A stretch of 64,000 nucleotides of DNA from Agreia bicolorata (GTDB lineage Bacteria; Actinomycetota; Actinomycetes; Actinomycetales; Microbacteriaceae): NCBI RefSeq assembly GCF_000938265.1, contig NZ_JYFC01000002.1:651654-715653 (forward strand), in the 5' to 3' direction. Positions within the stretch are counted from its first letter, which is position 1. Every line of letters begins with the position of its first letter. Positions 1 through 8,847 of the stretch are shown here, piece after piece. The position numbers were made by a program, and so were the translations under genes. Below the pieces are notes generated by a model, which saw only the letters and a list, made by a program, of their open reading frames with translations, made no database searches and was not told where the DNA came from.

Positions 1-7
1 GCCGGCG

Positions 8-1732
8 ATGCCGCGCATCTACGTGGCGATCGTGGCGTCTCTTCTGGCGAGCCTCGTGGCGCTGGCGATTCCGCAGGTGATGCAGTGGCTGATCGACGGA
101 CCGCTCACGGGTACCGACGTCTCGCTCGTCTGGTTCTCGGCCGGACTGGTGCTTGCCTTGGGCATCGCAGAGGCCGGATTGATCGCCCTGCGCCGCTGGC
201 TGGTGCTGACACCGGGAACCCATGTCGAGGCGCACATGCGCAACAGCCTCTACCGCCAGTTGCAGCGCCTCCCCGTCGCCTTCCATGACCGGTGGCCGAG
301 CGGCCAGCTGCTGTCGCGCGCCATCGGCGACCTCAATCTGATTCGTCGGTGGATGGCCTTCGGCTTCGTGATCCTGATCGTGAACTCGCTGACCCTCGTG
401 ATCGGGTTCGTCATTCTGGTCTCTCTCAACTGGATCCTGGGGTTGATCTTCGTCGTCGCATCGGTTCCCGTGCTCATCTACGGCTACGCGTTCGAGAAGC
501 GCTATTCCCTGGCTGCTCGCCGCGGACAGGATCAGCAGGGAGACCTGGCGACGGCCGTCGAGGAGAGCGTTCACGGCATCCGGGTTCTCAAAGCCTTCGG
601 GCGCGGCTCGCACGCGCTCAAGCGGTTCGAGACGCAGGCTGAAGAGCTGCAGGGCACCGAGCTAGAGAAGGCGCGCGCTGTGGCCGGCATCTGGCTGTGG
701 CTTCTTCTCGTTCCCGATGTCGCCTTCGCGGTGGCCCTCGTCGTCGGTGTGTGGCTGGCTCAGTCCGGCCAGTCGAGCGTGGGCGAGTTGGTGGCGTTCT
801 TCGCGACCGGCACGGTGCTGCTCTTCCCCATCCAGTCGATGGGCTACTTCCTCGCCATGACGATCGACGCGAAGACCGCGACCAACCGCTTCTTCGAGGT
901 CATGGACGAGACAAATACGATCGTCGACCCGGTGTCACCGAAAACGATCGCCAAGCCCGAGGGGCGGTTGGTCTTCGCCGACGCGCACTTCCGCTACCAG
1001 GATTCGCCGAGCCGCTTTCCCGATCTGCTCGACGGAATCGATCTCCTGATCGAGCCGGGGGAGACGATGGCGCTCGTTGGGCTCACCGGATCGGGCAAGA
1101 CCACGCTCACCGCTCTGCCGACGCGTCTCTACGACGTCACTGGCGGTTCGGTCACGCTTGACGGCATCGACGTGCGCGATCTTGCGCTCGACGAGCTGCG
1201 AGCGCACATCGCTATGGCGTTCGAAGATGCGACGCTCTTCTCGGCGACGGTTCGCGAGAACGTGCTGCTCGGCAGGCCGGATGCGACCGATGCCGATCTC
1301 GAAGAGGCGCTCGACATCGCGCAGGCCCAGTTCGTCTTCGACCTGCCGAATGGGCTCGACACCCGCGTCGGTGAGGAGGGGCTGAGTCTCTCAGGAGGCC
1401 AGCGCCAGCGTCTCGCTCTCGCCCGTGCGGTGGCCGCGCGGCCGTCGGTCCTCGTGCTCGACGATCCGCTGTCGGCTCTCGACGTGACGACTGAGCAGCT
1501 GGTCGAGGCGGCCCTCCGCCGCGTGCTCGCGTCGACCACGGCGCTGATCGTCGCCCACCGACCCTCGACGGTGTCGCTCGCCGACAGGGTTGCCCTGATG
1601 CAAGACGGGCGCATCACCGCTGTGGGCACCCACAGCGAACTCATCGCGAGCAATGAGCACTACCGTTTCGTGATTTCGAGCCTCGACAACCAGACGCAGG
1701 CCCAGCCTGCACACACGGAGAACCCCTCATGA
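8..1732 (+). CDS. ABC exporter half-transporter with degenerate ATP site (5' end possibly cut)
   Basis: Membrane-fused ABC exporter subunit: an N-terminal six-helix transmembrane domain (about residues 1-290) followed by a nucleotide-binding domain. Walker A GLTGSGKT lies at 358-365, signature LSGGQ near 461 and the H-loop His at 517. The Walker B is followed by Asp (VLVLDD, residue 486) instead of the catalytic Glu, and the Q-loop position reads FED instead of a Gln. These are the marks of the degenerate half of a heterodimeric exporter. The reading frame is open to the left window edge and the protein lacks the usual N-terminal leader, so the true start may lie upstream. Its stop overlaps the start of the next gene by 4 bases (ATGA), so the two are co-translated. 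Substrate cannot be told; drug, lipid or peptide export are typical of the family. Confidence 0.9.
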   Translation: MPRIYVAIVASLLASLVALAIPQVMQWLIDGPLTGTDVSLVWFSAGLVLALGIAEAGLIALRRWLVLTPGTHVEAHMRNSLYRQLQRLPVAFHDRWPSGQLLSRAIGDLNLIRRWMAFGFVILIVNSLTLVIGFVILVSLNWILGLIFVVASVPVLIYGYAFEKRYSLAARRGQDQQGDLATAVEESVHGIRVLKAFGRGSHALKRFETQAEELQGTELEKARAVAGIWLWLLLVPDVAFAVALVVGVWLAQSGQSSVGELVAFFATGTVLLFPIQSMGYFLAMTIDAKTATNRFFEVMDETNTIVDPVSPKTIAKPEGRLVFADAHFRYQDSPSRFPDLLDGIDLLIEPGETMALVGLTGSGKTTLTALPTRLYDVTGGSVTLDGIDVRDLALDELRAHIAMAFEDATLFSATVRENVLLGRPDATDADLEEALDIAQAQFVFDLPNGLDTRVGEEGLSLSGGQRQRLALARAVAARPSVLVLDDPLSALDVTTEQLVEAALRRVLASTTALIVAHRPSTVSLADRVALMQDGRITAVGTHSELIASNEHYRFVISSLDNQTQAQPAHTENPS

Positions 1733-3543
1733 GCCAGTCCAGCGTCACCGGCACCAGCGGTGAGGAGCGCGATGACTTTTCGCGTGCCGAGAGCCGTCAG
1801 ATCCGCGCCCGCAGCATCCATCTTTTGGGCTCTCTGCTCGCGCCACTCCGCGCCCGCCTGATTCTGGGCATCGTCGTGATCATCGTGTCGACGGCTGCGC
1901 AGGTGGCCGGTCCCGCCCTGATCGCGTTCGGCATCGACAGCGGCCTGCCGGCCCTGATGAAGAACGACTGGATGCCGCTGGCGCTCGCGGGAGCGGCATA
2001 CCTCGCCACCGGCGTGATCGGCGCCGCTCTGGTCGCCTGGTTCACTGTTCTCTCCGCTCGCATCAGCCAGGCCGTGCTGCTCGACCTGCGACGCCGGGTC
2101 TTTCTCCAGACCCAGCGCCTCAGTCTCGAGTTCCACGAGAGCTACACCTCGGGTCGCATCATCTCGCGTCAGACGAGCGATCTCGATTCAATCCGCGAAC
2201 TGCTCGATTCGGGAATCAACAACCTGGTTCAGGGCGTGTTGTACATGGTCTTTGTCGGCGTAGCCCTGCTTCTGGTCGATCCCCTCAGCGCAGCGGTCCT
2301 TGCCGTGTCTCTCGTTCCACTCGCGATCCTCACGCGATGGTTCCAGCTTCGATCGCAGCGGGTTTTCCGTCAAACACGCACAGCCTCGGCGAACGTCATC
2401 GTCAAGTTCGTTGAGACGATGACGGGCATCCGAGCGGTCAAGGCGTTCCGTACCGAGCCGCAAAACGAGCACGTCTTCGGCGAACTGGTCGAGGAATATC
2501 GTCAGGTGAACGCCAGGGTCATCCGCCTCTTCGGAATCTACAACCCAGGGCTCGTTCTCATCGGCAATGTGACGGTTGCCGTCGTGCTGCTCGTGGGCGG
2601 CCTGCGTGTCTTCGAGGGTCAGCTGGCGGTGGGAGCGCTGCTCGCCGTGGTGCTCTACACCCGTCGGTTCTTCGATCCGATGGAGGACATGGCGATGTTC
2701 TACAACTCCTATCAGTCGGCGGCGGCCGCCCTCGAGAAGATCTCAGGCGTTCTCGAGGAGCGCCCCAGTGTTCCCGATCCGACGACCCCGATCGACCTCT
2801 GGACGTCGAAGGGCCATGTGCGGTTCTCGGATGTGGAGTTCGCCTATTCCGGCGATCGCGTCATCCTGCCGACCTTCGATCTCGATATTCCTGCGGGTCA
2901 GACCATCGCCCTCGTCGGGTCCACCGGTGCCGGCAAGTCGACGCTGGCGAAGCTGGTGTCGCGGTTCTACGACCCGACCACGGGCGAGGTGTCGCTCGAC
3001 GGCGTCGACCTGCGCGCGCTGCATCCGAAGGATCTGCGCCGAGCGATCGTTATGGTGACACAGGAGGCTTATCTGTTCTCCGGAACGGTCGCGGACAACA
3101 TCGCCATCGGCAAACCCGAGGCCTCATTCGACGAGATCAAGGCGGCGGCCAGAGCAGTCGGTGCCGACGGGTTCATCGAGGGTCTGCCGAATGGCTATGA
3201 AACCGATGTGAACAAGCGGGGAGGGCGTGTCTCGGCCGGTCAGCGGCAGTTGATCTCGTTCGCGAGAGCGTTCCTGGCCGACCCGGCCGTCCTCATCCTC
3301 GACGAGGCGACGGCATCGCTCGACATCCCGAGCGAGCGCCTCGTGCAGGATGCGCTGCAGACGCTGCTGGCTGATCGCACGGCGATCATCATCGCGCACC
3401 GCCTCTCGACCGTTGCAATCGCCGATCGCGTTCTGGTCATGGAGCACGGGCGGATCGTCGAAGACGGAACTCCGGCCGATCTCATCGCCGGAACGGGACG
3501 TTTCGCTACACTCCACGCCTCGTGGCGTGAGTCGCTGGCGTGA
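1729..3543 (+). CDS. ABC exporter half-transporter, partner subunit
   Basis: Second half of the heterodimeric exporter, 604 residues. A soluble N-terminal stretch (1-40) is followed by six predicted membrane helices (about 42-325) and an ATPase domain with Walker A GSTGAGKS at 397-404, Q-loop Gln in MVTQE near 445, Walker B ending in Asp-Glu (525-526) and H-loop His 557. The signature motif is VSAGQ instead of LSGGQ. Since a nucleotide site is built from one subunit's Walker motifs and the other's signature, this variant signature falls in the same composite site as the partner's substituted Walker B. One site is therefore predicted to be catalytically weak and the other fully canonical. Transported substrate unknown. 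Confidence 0.92.
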   Translation: MSQSSVTGTSGEERDDFSRAESRQIRARSIHLLGSLLAPLRARLILGIVVIIVSTAAQVAGPALIAFGIDSGLPALMKNDWMPLALAGAAYLATGVIGAALVAWFTVLSARISQAVLLDLRRRVFLQTQRLSLEFHESYTSGRIISRQTSDLDSIRELLDSGINNLVQGVLYMVFVGVALLLVDPLSAAVLAVSLVPLAILTRWFQLRSQRVFRQTRTASANVIVKFVETMTGIRAVKAFRTEPQNEHVFGELVEEYRQVNARVIRLFGIYNPGLVLIGNVTVAVVLLVGGLRVFEGQLAVGALLAVVLYTRRFFDPMEDMAMFYNSYQSAAAALEKISGVLEERPSVPDPTTPIDLWTSKGHVRFSDVEFAYSGDRVILPTFDLDIPAGQTIALVGSTGAGKSTLAKLVSRFYDPTTGEVSLDGVDLRALHPKDLRRAIVMVTQEAYLFSGTVADNIAIGKPEASFDEIKAAARAVGADGFIEGLPNGYETDVNKRGGRVSAGQRQLISFARAFLADPAVLILDEATASLDIPSERLVQDALQTLLADRTAIIIAHRLSTVAIADRVLVMEHGRIVEDGTPADLIAGTGRFATLHASWRESLA

Positions 3544-3550
3544 GCGAGGG

Positions 3551-3955
3551 CTACGGAGTCCAGGCGAAGATGTTCTGCCCGACGACGTAGATGTGCCAAT
3601 CGCCTGAACAGGTGATGGCGGCGTCGGTCGGAATGGATTCGACCCACCAGGTGTCGTCGAGGGCAGGGGTGCTGGCGCTGGCACAATCCGAGCCGATCGG
3701 AGCGGCGAGGGGAGCCGGGATGCTGTATCCCAGGATCTTGGTGTTGTCCGCGGTGTCGGTCTTGATACGAATCGTGGTGGCGTCGGCCTGCACGAAGTCG
3801 GGCAGCGCGACGTTGCCGGTCGCGCCGGATGCCTCGGGCTGCGTCGCGTAGATGGCGCTCTCGATGGGCGGATTGATCGCATTCGCCAGCGTGCATCCAC
3901 TGAGGAGCGCGGTCATGGCGAGGACGGGGGCGGCAACAAGCAGACGACGCTTCAC
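3551..3955 (-). CDS. small secreted lipoprotein, unknown function
   Basis: 134 residues beginning with a basic n-region (MKRRLL), a hydrophobic stretch and a lipobox LLSGC, so it should be processed by signal peptidase II and lipid-anchored outside the membrane at the Cys near residue 21. The mature part is about 110 residues with no domain I recognise. Its ATG overlaps the stop of the upstream alkyltransferase-like gene by four bases (ATGA), which suggests co-translation, though a functional link between a DNA repair protein and a lipoprotein is not obvious. It ends 7 bases from the end of the convergent ABC exporter gene. Confidence 0.75.
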   Translation of the reverse strand: MKRRLLVAAPVLAMTALLSGCTLANAINPPIESAIYATQPEASGATGNVALPDFVQADATTIRIKTDTADNTKILGYSIPAPLAAPIGSDCASASTPALDDTWWVESIPTDAAITCSGDWHIYVVGQNIFAWTP

Positions 3956-4323
3956 TGCTGCTCCTTCTGTTGGCTGACAGGACTGTTGGTCGATGGTTCA
4001 GATGGAATCCACCGTGCTACAGCGTAGTCGACGCGATAGCCGCAGCCTGTCGACGTACGTACGAGAGGGGTCGCCTCTGCCAGGTAGTGCTCACGGGCAC
4101 TGGCTTCATGGCCTGTCGGCGGATGTCCGCCGGATCGAAGCACGCGCCACCACGGATGCTCGCCACCGGACTCCCTGAGCACGGCGCCTACACGTCGCGA
4201 GGCGCGTGAGCCCAGCATCGACGCGACCTCGCCGTATGTCAGAACCTGGCCGGGCGGAATGGAATCGACCAGATCGAGCACGTCGAGGGCGAACTCGTGC
4301 GGCGAAGAGCCAGTCGTGCCCAC
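3952..4323 (-). CDS. alkyltransferase-like (ATL) DNA-binding protein of the MGMT family
   Basis: 123 residues matching the DNA-binding domain of O6-alkylguanine DNA alkyltransferases: LTYGEVASMLG is the helix-turn-helix region and the arginine finger region RRVGAVL follows. The active-site motif, normally PCHRV, reads PWWRV, so the alkyl-accepting Cys is replaced by Trp. This is the defining feature of ATL proteins, which bind O6-alkylguanine and hand it to nucleotide excision repair instead of reversing it. The N-terminal domain of full MGMT is absent, as usual for ATLs. The gene lies just upstream of and overlaps the small lipoprotein gene. The family call is firm; the repair role is from knowledge of ATLs elsewhere. 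Confidence 0.85.
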   Translation of the reverse strand: MGTTGSSPHEFALDVLDLVDSIPPGQVLTYGEVASMLGSRASRRVGAVLRESGGEHPWWRVLRSGGHPPTGHEASAREHYLAEATPLVRTSTGCGYRVDYAVARWIPSEPSTNSPVSQQKEQQ

Positions 4324-4340
4324 AGCGGGAGAGTCAGAGA

Positions 4341-4793
4341 TCAGAGGGAGAGTGCGGCGATGGTCTCGCCGTACTGCGTCTCTCCGATGCTGGAGAAGCC
4401 GAGACGGTAGAAGAAGGCCTCCGGGCCGTCTTCGCCCGGCTCGAACATCACGGTGATGCGGTCGTAGCCGCGGGAGCGTGCCTCCTCGGCGAGCGAGAGA
4501 ACCGCGAAGCGGCCCACTCCTCGGCCCTGGGCCGTCGCCGCCACGTTGATGCTCCAGATGCAGCCCTTGAATTCTTCGTGATCGCTGTCGGGATCGAAGT
4601 TGCCCTGGATGAAGCCCACCACGTCGTCGCCGTCGAGCACGACACGGGGCCAGGCAGTGATCGGGTTGACGTACGCCTCGGCGATGGAGTGCGAAACGGG
4701 CGCCACATACTGTTCCTGGCCGGGCTTCAGCGTGAGCGAATTCGCCGCCACGATGTTGCTCGCCGACAGCTCAACCAGTCTCAATTCACCCAT
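4341..4793 (-). CDS. GNAT family N-acetyltransferase
   Basis: 150 residues. The acetyl-CoA binding signature of GNAT enzymes is seen as INVAATAQGRGVGR near residues 85-98 (the Q-x-x-G-x-G/A loop), with the conserved C-terminal FYRLGF segment near 132. Overall shape resembles the BltD/spermidine acetyltransferase branch, but the acceptor cannot be named. It is transcribed toward the ATL gene with a 17-base gap, so it may head a short operon (GNAT, ATL, lipoprotein). Its upstream region is shared with the divergent icd gene and holds a conspicuous palindrome. Confidence 0.8.
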   Translation of the reverse strand: MGELRLVELSASNIVAANSLTLKPGQEQYVAPVSHSIAEAYVNPITAWPRVVLDGDDVVGFIQGNFDPDSDHEEFKGCIWSINVAATAQGRGVGRFAVLSLAEEARSRGYDRITVMFEPGEDGPEAFFYRLGFSSIGETQYGETIAALSL

Positions 4794-4848
4794 GGGGCAA
4801 GGCTAGTCCGCCTCGAAGGCGCCCGCCACCTTCATCTCTGCGAGAGAC

Positions 4849-4872
4849 ATATATCTCGACGTAGAGATATAT
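4849..4872. promoter_or_regulatory. 24-bp near-perfect AT-rich palindrome, candidate operator
   Basis: Two 12-base arms pair at 11 of 12 positions around a centre at 4860/4861; each arm reads ATATATCTC before a short ACGT core. It sits between the divergent GNAT and icd genes, 53 bases upstream of the icd start, in a region otherwise GC-rich. The ATAT-CTCG style resembles operators of PadR-family repressors. No PadR gene is present in the window, so the binding protein is unknown. Confidence 0.55.
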
Positions 4873-4924
4873 CTGCGAGCGGCTAAGCTGTGGAACAGTC
4901 CGAAAACACGTGAAGGAGTGGCCG

Positions 4925-6139
4925 TTGTCCAAGATCAAGGTTGAAGGAACCGTCGTCGAACTCGACGGAGACGAGATGACACGAATCATCTGGCAGGCGA
5001 TCAAAGACACCCTGATCCATCCCTATCTCGATATCAACCTCGAGTACTACGACCTCGGCATCGAGAACCGTGACGCGACCGACGACCAGGTCACCATCGA
5101 CGCGGCCCACGCCATCCAGAAGCACGGCGTCGGTGTGAAGTGCGCGACGATCACGCCGGATGAGGCCCGCGTCGAAGAATTCGGCCTCAAGAAGATGTGG
5201 AAGTCGCCGAACGGCACGATCCGCAACATCCTGGGCGGCGTCATCTTCCGCGAGCCGATCATCATTTCGAACATCCCGCGCCTGGTGCCCGGATGGAACA
5301 AGCCGATCATCATTGGCCGTCACGCGTTCGGCGACCAGTACCGCGCCACGGACTTCGTGTTCAAGGGCAAGGGCAAGCTCACGGTCGAGTTCACCCCGGA
5401 GGACGGCTCCGAGCCGATGAAGTTCGACGTCTACGATGCACCCGACGACGGCATCGCGCAGGTTCAGTACAACCAGGACGCGTCGATCCGCGACTTCGCA
5501 CGCTCCAGCCTCAACTACGGCCTCAGCCGCAACTACCCGGTCTACCTGTCGACGAAGAACACCATCCTCAAGGCCTACGACGGTCGTTTCAAGGACATCT
5601 TCGAGGAGATCTTCGAGGCCGAGTTCAAAGAGAAGTTCGAGGCCGCGGGCCTCACCTACGAGCACCGTCTCATCGACGACATGGTCGCCTCGGCCATGAA
5701 GTGGGAGGGCGGTTACGTCTGGGCCTGCAAGAACTACGACGGAGACGTGCAGTCGGACACTGTAGCCCAGGGCTTCGGCTCGCTCGGCCTCATGACCAGC
5801 GTGCTCAGCGTGCCCGACGGATCGGTCGTCGAAGCGGAGGCGGCTCATGGAACCGTGACGCGTCACTACCGCATGCACCAGCAGGGCAAGCCCACGTCGA
5901 CCAACCCGATCGCCTCGATCTACGCGTGGACCCGTGGCCTGTCGCACCGAGCGAAGCTCGACGACAACCCGGCCCTGGCCGAGTTCGCCGAGACCCTCGA
6001 AGACGTGGTCATCAAGAGCGTCGAGGCCGGCCACATGACGAAAGACCTCGCGCTGCTCGTGGGACCGGAGCAGAAGTGGGAGACCACGGAGGAGTTCCTC
6101 GACACGCTCGACAAGAACCTCGCGGCCCGTCTGGCATAG
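4925..6139 (+). CDS. icd: NADP-dependent isocitrate dehydrogenase
   Basis: Catalyses oxidative decarboxylation of isocitrate to 2-oxoglutarate in the TCA cycle. The protein matches the dimeric eukaryotic-type IDH found in actinobacteria: it opens with [19 protein letters not shown], has SPNGTIRN in the substrate site and [10 protein letters not shown] near the NADP site, and is 404 residues, the family length. I place the start at the TTG at 4925 because an AAGGAG ribosome site (4913-4918) lies six bases upstream; a GTG at 4910 in the same frame has no such site. A strong hairpin after the stop separates it from the convergent nagA. The palindrome upstream suggests regulation. Confidence 0.93.
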   Translation: MSKIKVEGTVVELDGDEMTRIIWQAIKDTLIHPYLDINLEYYDLGIENRDATDDQVTIDAAHAIQKHGVGVKCATITPDEARVEEFGLKKMWKSPNGTIRNILGGVIFREPIIISNIPRLVPGWNKPIIIGRHAFGDQYRATDFVFKGKGKLTVEFTPEDGSEPMKFDVYDAPDDGIAQVQYNQDASIRDFARSSLNYGLSRNYPVYLSTKNTILKAYDGRFKDIFEEIFEAEFKEKFEAAGLTYEHRLIDDMVASAMKWEGGYVWACKNYDGDVQSDTVAQGFGSLGLMTSVLSVPDGSVVEAEAAHGTVTRHYRMHQQGKPTSTNPIASIYAWTRGLSHRAKLDDNPALAEFAETLEDVVIKSVEAGHMTKDLALLVGPEQKWETTEEFLDTLDKNLAARLA

Positions 6140-6156
6140 CGTTCACTCGCAGAACG

Positions 6157-6206
6157 AATCGGCGTCGCGCCTCCCCACTGAGGGAGGCACGGCGCCGATT
6201 TTGTTG
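6157..6206. terminator. bidirectional terminator between icd and nagA
   Basis: A long imperfect inverted repeat (arms starting AATCGGCG and ending CGCCGATT, with a CCTCCC/GGGAGG inner pair) followed by TTTTGTTG. It lies between the ends of two convergent genes and can serve both. Confidence 0.75.
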
Positions 6207-6245
6207 TGGCGGTCAGACGAGGACGCGATGGCCGGGTAACCGCCG

Positions 6246-7394
6246 TCACACCAGGCGCAGGCCGTTCGCGAACACCTCGGTGGATCGCCACTGCTCGTCG
6301 AGCAGCACCGCGTCGGCCGCATATCCGGGACGCAGATAGCCCAGCCGCTCGTCGAGACCGAGGGCACGGGCCGGGCTGGCGGTGACCGCCCGAACGGCGA
6401 GAACGGGATCGATCTGTGCGAGTTCGATTGCGTTGGCAAGAGCAGCGTCTTGCGTGAGGGTCGATCCGGCGAGAGTATCGGTGCCGCTCAGCATCGCCTC
6501 GCCGTGCGACACGGTCACATCGAGTGAGCCGAGCCGGTATTGGCCATCGGGGGATCCCGCCGCGGCCATGGCGTCGGTGACGAGAATGACGCGATGAGGC
6601 GCAGCCAGAAATGCGAGCCGCACGACTTCGGCATGGACATGCACGCCGTCGAGGATGAGCTCGAGGGCGACCCGCGGGTCTTCGAATGCCGCGATGACCG
6701 GGCCGGGAGCCCGGTGGTGGATGGGCCGCATGGCGTTGAACGCGTGGGTCAGCACCGTGGCGCCGTGTTCGAAGGCCCTCTTGGTGACGTCGAGTCCCGC
6801 ATCCGTGTGCCCGACCGCCACGACGACCCCCGCGGCCACGAACCGGTCGATGGCGTCGATTGCGCCCGGCAGTTCGGGCGCGATCGTGATCTGCCTCAGT
6901 GTGCCGCCGGATGCCTGCAGCAGCGCCCCGACGGACTCCGCCTCGGGCGCCACCAGATGGTGAGGGTCATGGGCGCCGCGGTGCAGTGGAGAGAGAAATG
7001 GGCCTTCGAGATGAGACCCGAGGATGAGCGGGTCGCGCGAGGCAAGGTCTGCGATGCCCCTGAGGCTGTCGGCCAGACGATCGAGGGGGTTCGCGACGAG
7101 GCTCAGCACCGACCGGGTCGTTCCGTGCGCACGATGCACTGCGAGAGCCGTGCCGATGGACGCCGCGCCGTCGTCGAACGAGGCCCCGCCTCCTCCGTGC
7201 TCGTGAAGATCGATGAATCCGGGAGTCAGCCAGCGGCCGCGTGCGTCGACCCTCGCGCTATCGGCGACCGAGGGAGCAAGCGCTTGCCAACTGTCTCCGG
7301 TGCCCGTCGTCGCGATCGTGTCGCCGACGAACAACACCCAGAAGTCGTCGACGATTCCATCGGCGTCGAGCTTACGAGCGCCGTGCAGCAGCAT
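6246..7394 (-). CDS. nagA: N-acetylglucosamine-6-phosphate deacetylase
   Basis: 382-residue amidohydrolase. The metal-binding motif reads FIDLHEHGGGG near residue 58 and the family motif for substrate binding, HAFNAM, follows; a later GHTDA and the catalytic Asp in LVTDAMAAAG complete the set. It removes acetate from GlcNAc-6-phosphate during cell-wall sugar recycling or chitin use. The frame stays open for another 84 codons upstream, but that part is arginine-rich shadow sequence overlapping the next gene; the ATG at 7394 overlaps the TGA of the upstream membrane protein gene by one base and is the natural start. No nagB or transporter is nearby. Confidence 0.9.
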   Translation of the reverse strand: MLLHGARKLDADGIVDDFWVLFVGDTIATTGTGDSWQALAPSVADSARVDARGRWLTPGFIDLHEHGGGGASFDDGAASIGTALAVHRAHGTTRSVLSLVANPLDRLADSLRGIADLASRDPLILGSHLEGPFLSPLHRGAHDPHHLVAPEAESVGALLQASGGTLRQITIAPELPGAIDAIDRFVAAGVVVAVGHTDAGLDVTKRAFEHGATVLTHAFNAMRPIHHRAPGPVIAAFEDPRVALELILDGVHVHAEVVRLAFLAAPHRVILVTDAMAAAGSPDGQYRLGSLDVTVSHGEAMLSGTDTLAGSTLTQDAALANAIELAQIDPVLAVRAVTASPARALGLDERLGYLRPGYAADAVLLDEQWRSTEVFANGLRLV

Positions 7395-7756
7395 CAGCTG
7401 AATTCTTTGCGTCCGTAGAGCACGCCGCTTACGGCCGCCACCACGCCGAAGACAGCCGCGACGATCGGCTGCCCAAGAGCAAGCCAAGAGATGGCCGCCG
7501 ACCCCATGATGAGGATCTCGATGAGGGCTTTGCCGAACGCGTCGAGCCGCACGACGGCGCGAGGCGAGCGGAACAGGGCCCAGACGAGGATGGCGAAGAT
7601 GGGGGTGGCGATGCCCAGGATCACGTTGAGCCAAGGCCCGGGCCACGCAAGGAACCCCCAGATACCGAGGCTCACGAATGCGAACAGTTCGAGAACGAAC
7701 CGGATCACCTCGTTGGCGCCAATTCTGTCGACGGCAGACTCCATCTGTTGATTCAC
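7394..7756 (-). CDS. YrdB/DUF2568 family small membrane protein
   Basis: 120 residues with four predicted membrane helices and the FRSPRA motif after the second, which is typical of the DUF2568 (YrdB) family of unknown function. It is coupled to nagA by a TGATG overlap, so both are probably read from one message. Either of two nearby Met codons (residues 1 and 5) could be the start; I list the longer. No function is established for the family. Confidence 0.75.
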   Translation of the reverse strand: MNQQMESAVDRIGANEVIRFVLELFAFVSLGIWGFLAWPGPWLNVILGIATPIFAILVWALFRSPRAVVRLDAFGKALIEILIMGSAAISWLALGQPIVAAVFGVVAAVSGVLYGRKEFS

Positions 7757-7778
7757 GGTTCCCAGCGTACCGATCGCG

Positions 7779-8648
7779 TCAGCGGAAAATGATCGTGCGG
7801 GCGCCGTCTTGCAGCACCCTGTGCTCAGAGAACCACTTGACCGCCTGCGTCAGAGTTCGGCTCTCTTCGTCTTGACCGATCGACACGAGTTCTGCGGCGG
7901 TTCGTGAGTGATCGACCCGCACGACGTTCTGCTCGATGATCGGACCCTCGTCGAGGTCGCTCGTCACGAAGTGCGCCGTCGCGCCGATCAGCTTCACGCC
8001 GCGCGCGTGAGCCTGCTTGTAGGGATTCGCGCCCTTGAATCCGGGCAGAAAAGAATGATGGATGTTGATGGCCCGGCCGGCGAGAGCGGCGCAGAGTTCT
8101 GGAGAGAGGATCTGCATGTACCGCGCCAAGACGACGAGTTCGACGTCGTGCTGCTCGACCACCTCGAGAACCCGACGCTCGAACGCGGCCTTGCCCTCGG
8201 CATCCGTGACCGGCATCGATTCGAACGCGACGCCGTAGAACCCGGCGAGCTCGGCGAGAACGGAGTGATTGCTCAACACGAGCGGAATGTCGACGGCGAG
8301 CTGGCCCGCGCGCTGGCGGAACAGCAGATCGTTGAGGCAGTGCGCAGCCGTCGATCCGAGAACGAGGGTGCGCAGCGGGCGACCGACGACATCGAGCTGC
8401 CAGTCCATGTCGTAGCGCTCGATCACAGGAGCGAGGGCATCTTCGAAGACGGCACGATCGGAGTCGGACTCGACCTGCAGGCGCATGAAGAACCGGCCCG
8501 TGTCAGCACTCGAGAACTGCTGGCTCTCGGTGATGTTGCCACCCGATGTCACGACCGCTCCGCTCACCGCGTGCACGATGCCGGGGAGGTCGGCACAGAC
8601 GAAGGTCAACACCCAATGGGAACTCGTCAACGTTCTCGCCTCTTCCAT
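7779..8648 (-). CDS. purU: formyltetrahydrofolate deformylase
   Basis: 289 residues in two domains: an N-terminal ACT domain (about 8-85, LTFVCADLPGIVHAVSG) and a formyltransferase-fold hydrolase domain. The latter carries NIHHSFLPGF with the catalytic Asn-His pair and GATAHFVTSDLDEGPII with the catalytic Asp. It splits 10-formyl-THF into formate and THF and so balances one-carbon units for purine synthesis. The glyA-folD pair, which interconverts the same folates, lies about 4 kb away. It diverges from the MFS gene, with 180 bases between them. Confidence 0.93.
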   Translation of the reverse strand: MEEARTLTSSHWVLTFVCADLPGIVHAVSGAVVTSGGNITESQQFSSADTGRFFMRLQVESDSDRAVFEDALAPVIERYDMDWQLDVVGRPLRTLVLGSTAAHCLNDLLFRQRAGQLAVDIPLVLSNHSVLAELAGFYGVAFESMPVTDAEGKAAFERRVLEVVEQHDVELVVLARYMQILSPELCAALAGRAINIHHSFLPGFKGANPYKQAHARGVKLIGATAHFVTSDLDEGPIIEQNVVRVDHSRTAAELVSIGQDEESRTLTQAVKWFSEHRVLQDGARTIIFR

Positions 8649-8847
8649 ACGATTCTGCCTCCCGATACACTAGCGGGTGGCCGACGGATCTCGTTCGGCC
8701 CCGGGCATGCACGACGTCGTCATCGGTTCCTGAGGCCTGGTGCCCGTCGTGCGGCATCGTCCGATCCTTTCCGATGCCGCCCTCGTCAGGCTGGCGTGAC
8801 GCCGCCTCTGTTCGCCTTCTTTCGTTAGTTTGGTTCGTTCAACCGCA

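Noticed and set aside
6246..7646. A 466-codon version of nagA starting at 7646
   Set aside because: The extra 84 codons are arginine-rich, overlap the DUF2568 gene and lack a ribosome site; the ATG at 7394 in a TGATG overlap fits the family length.
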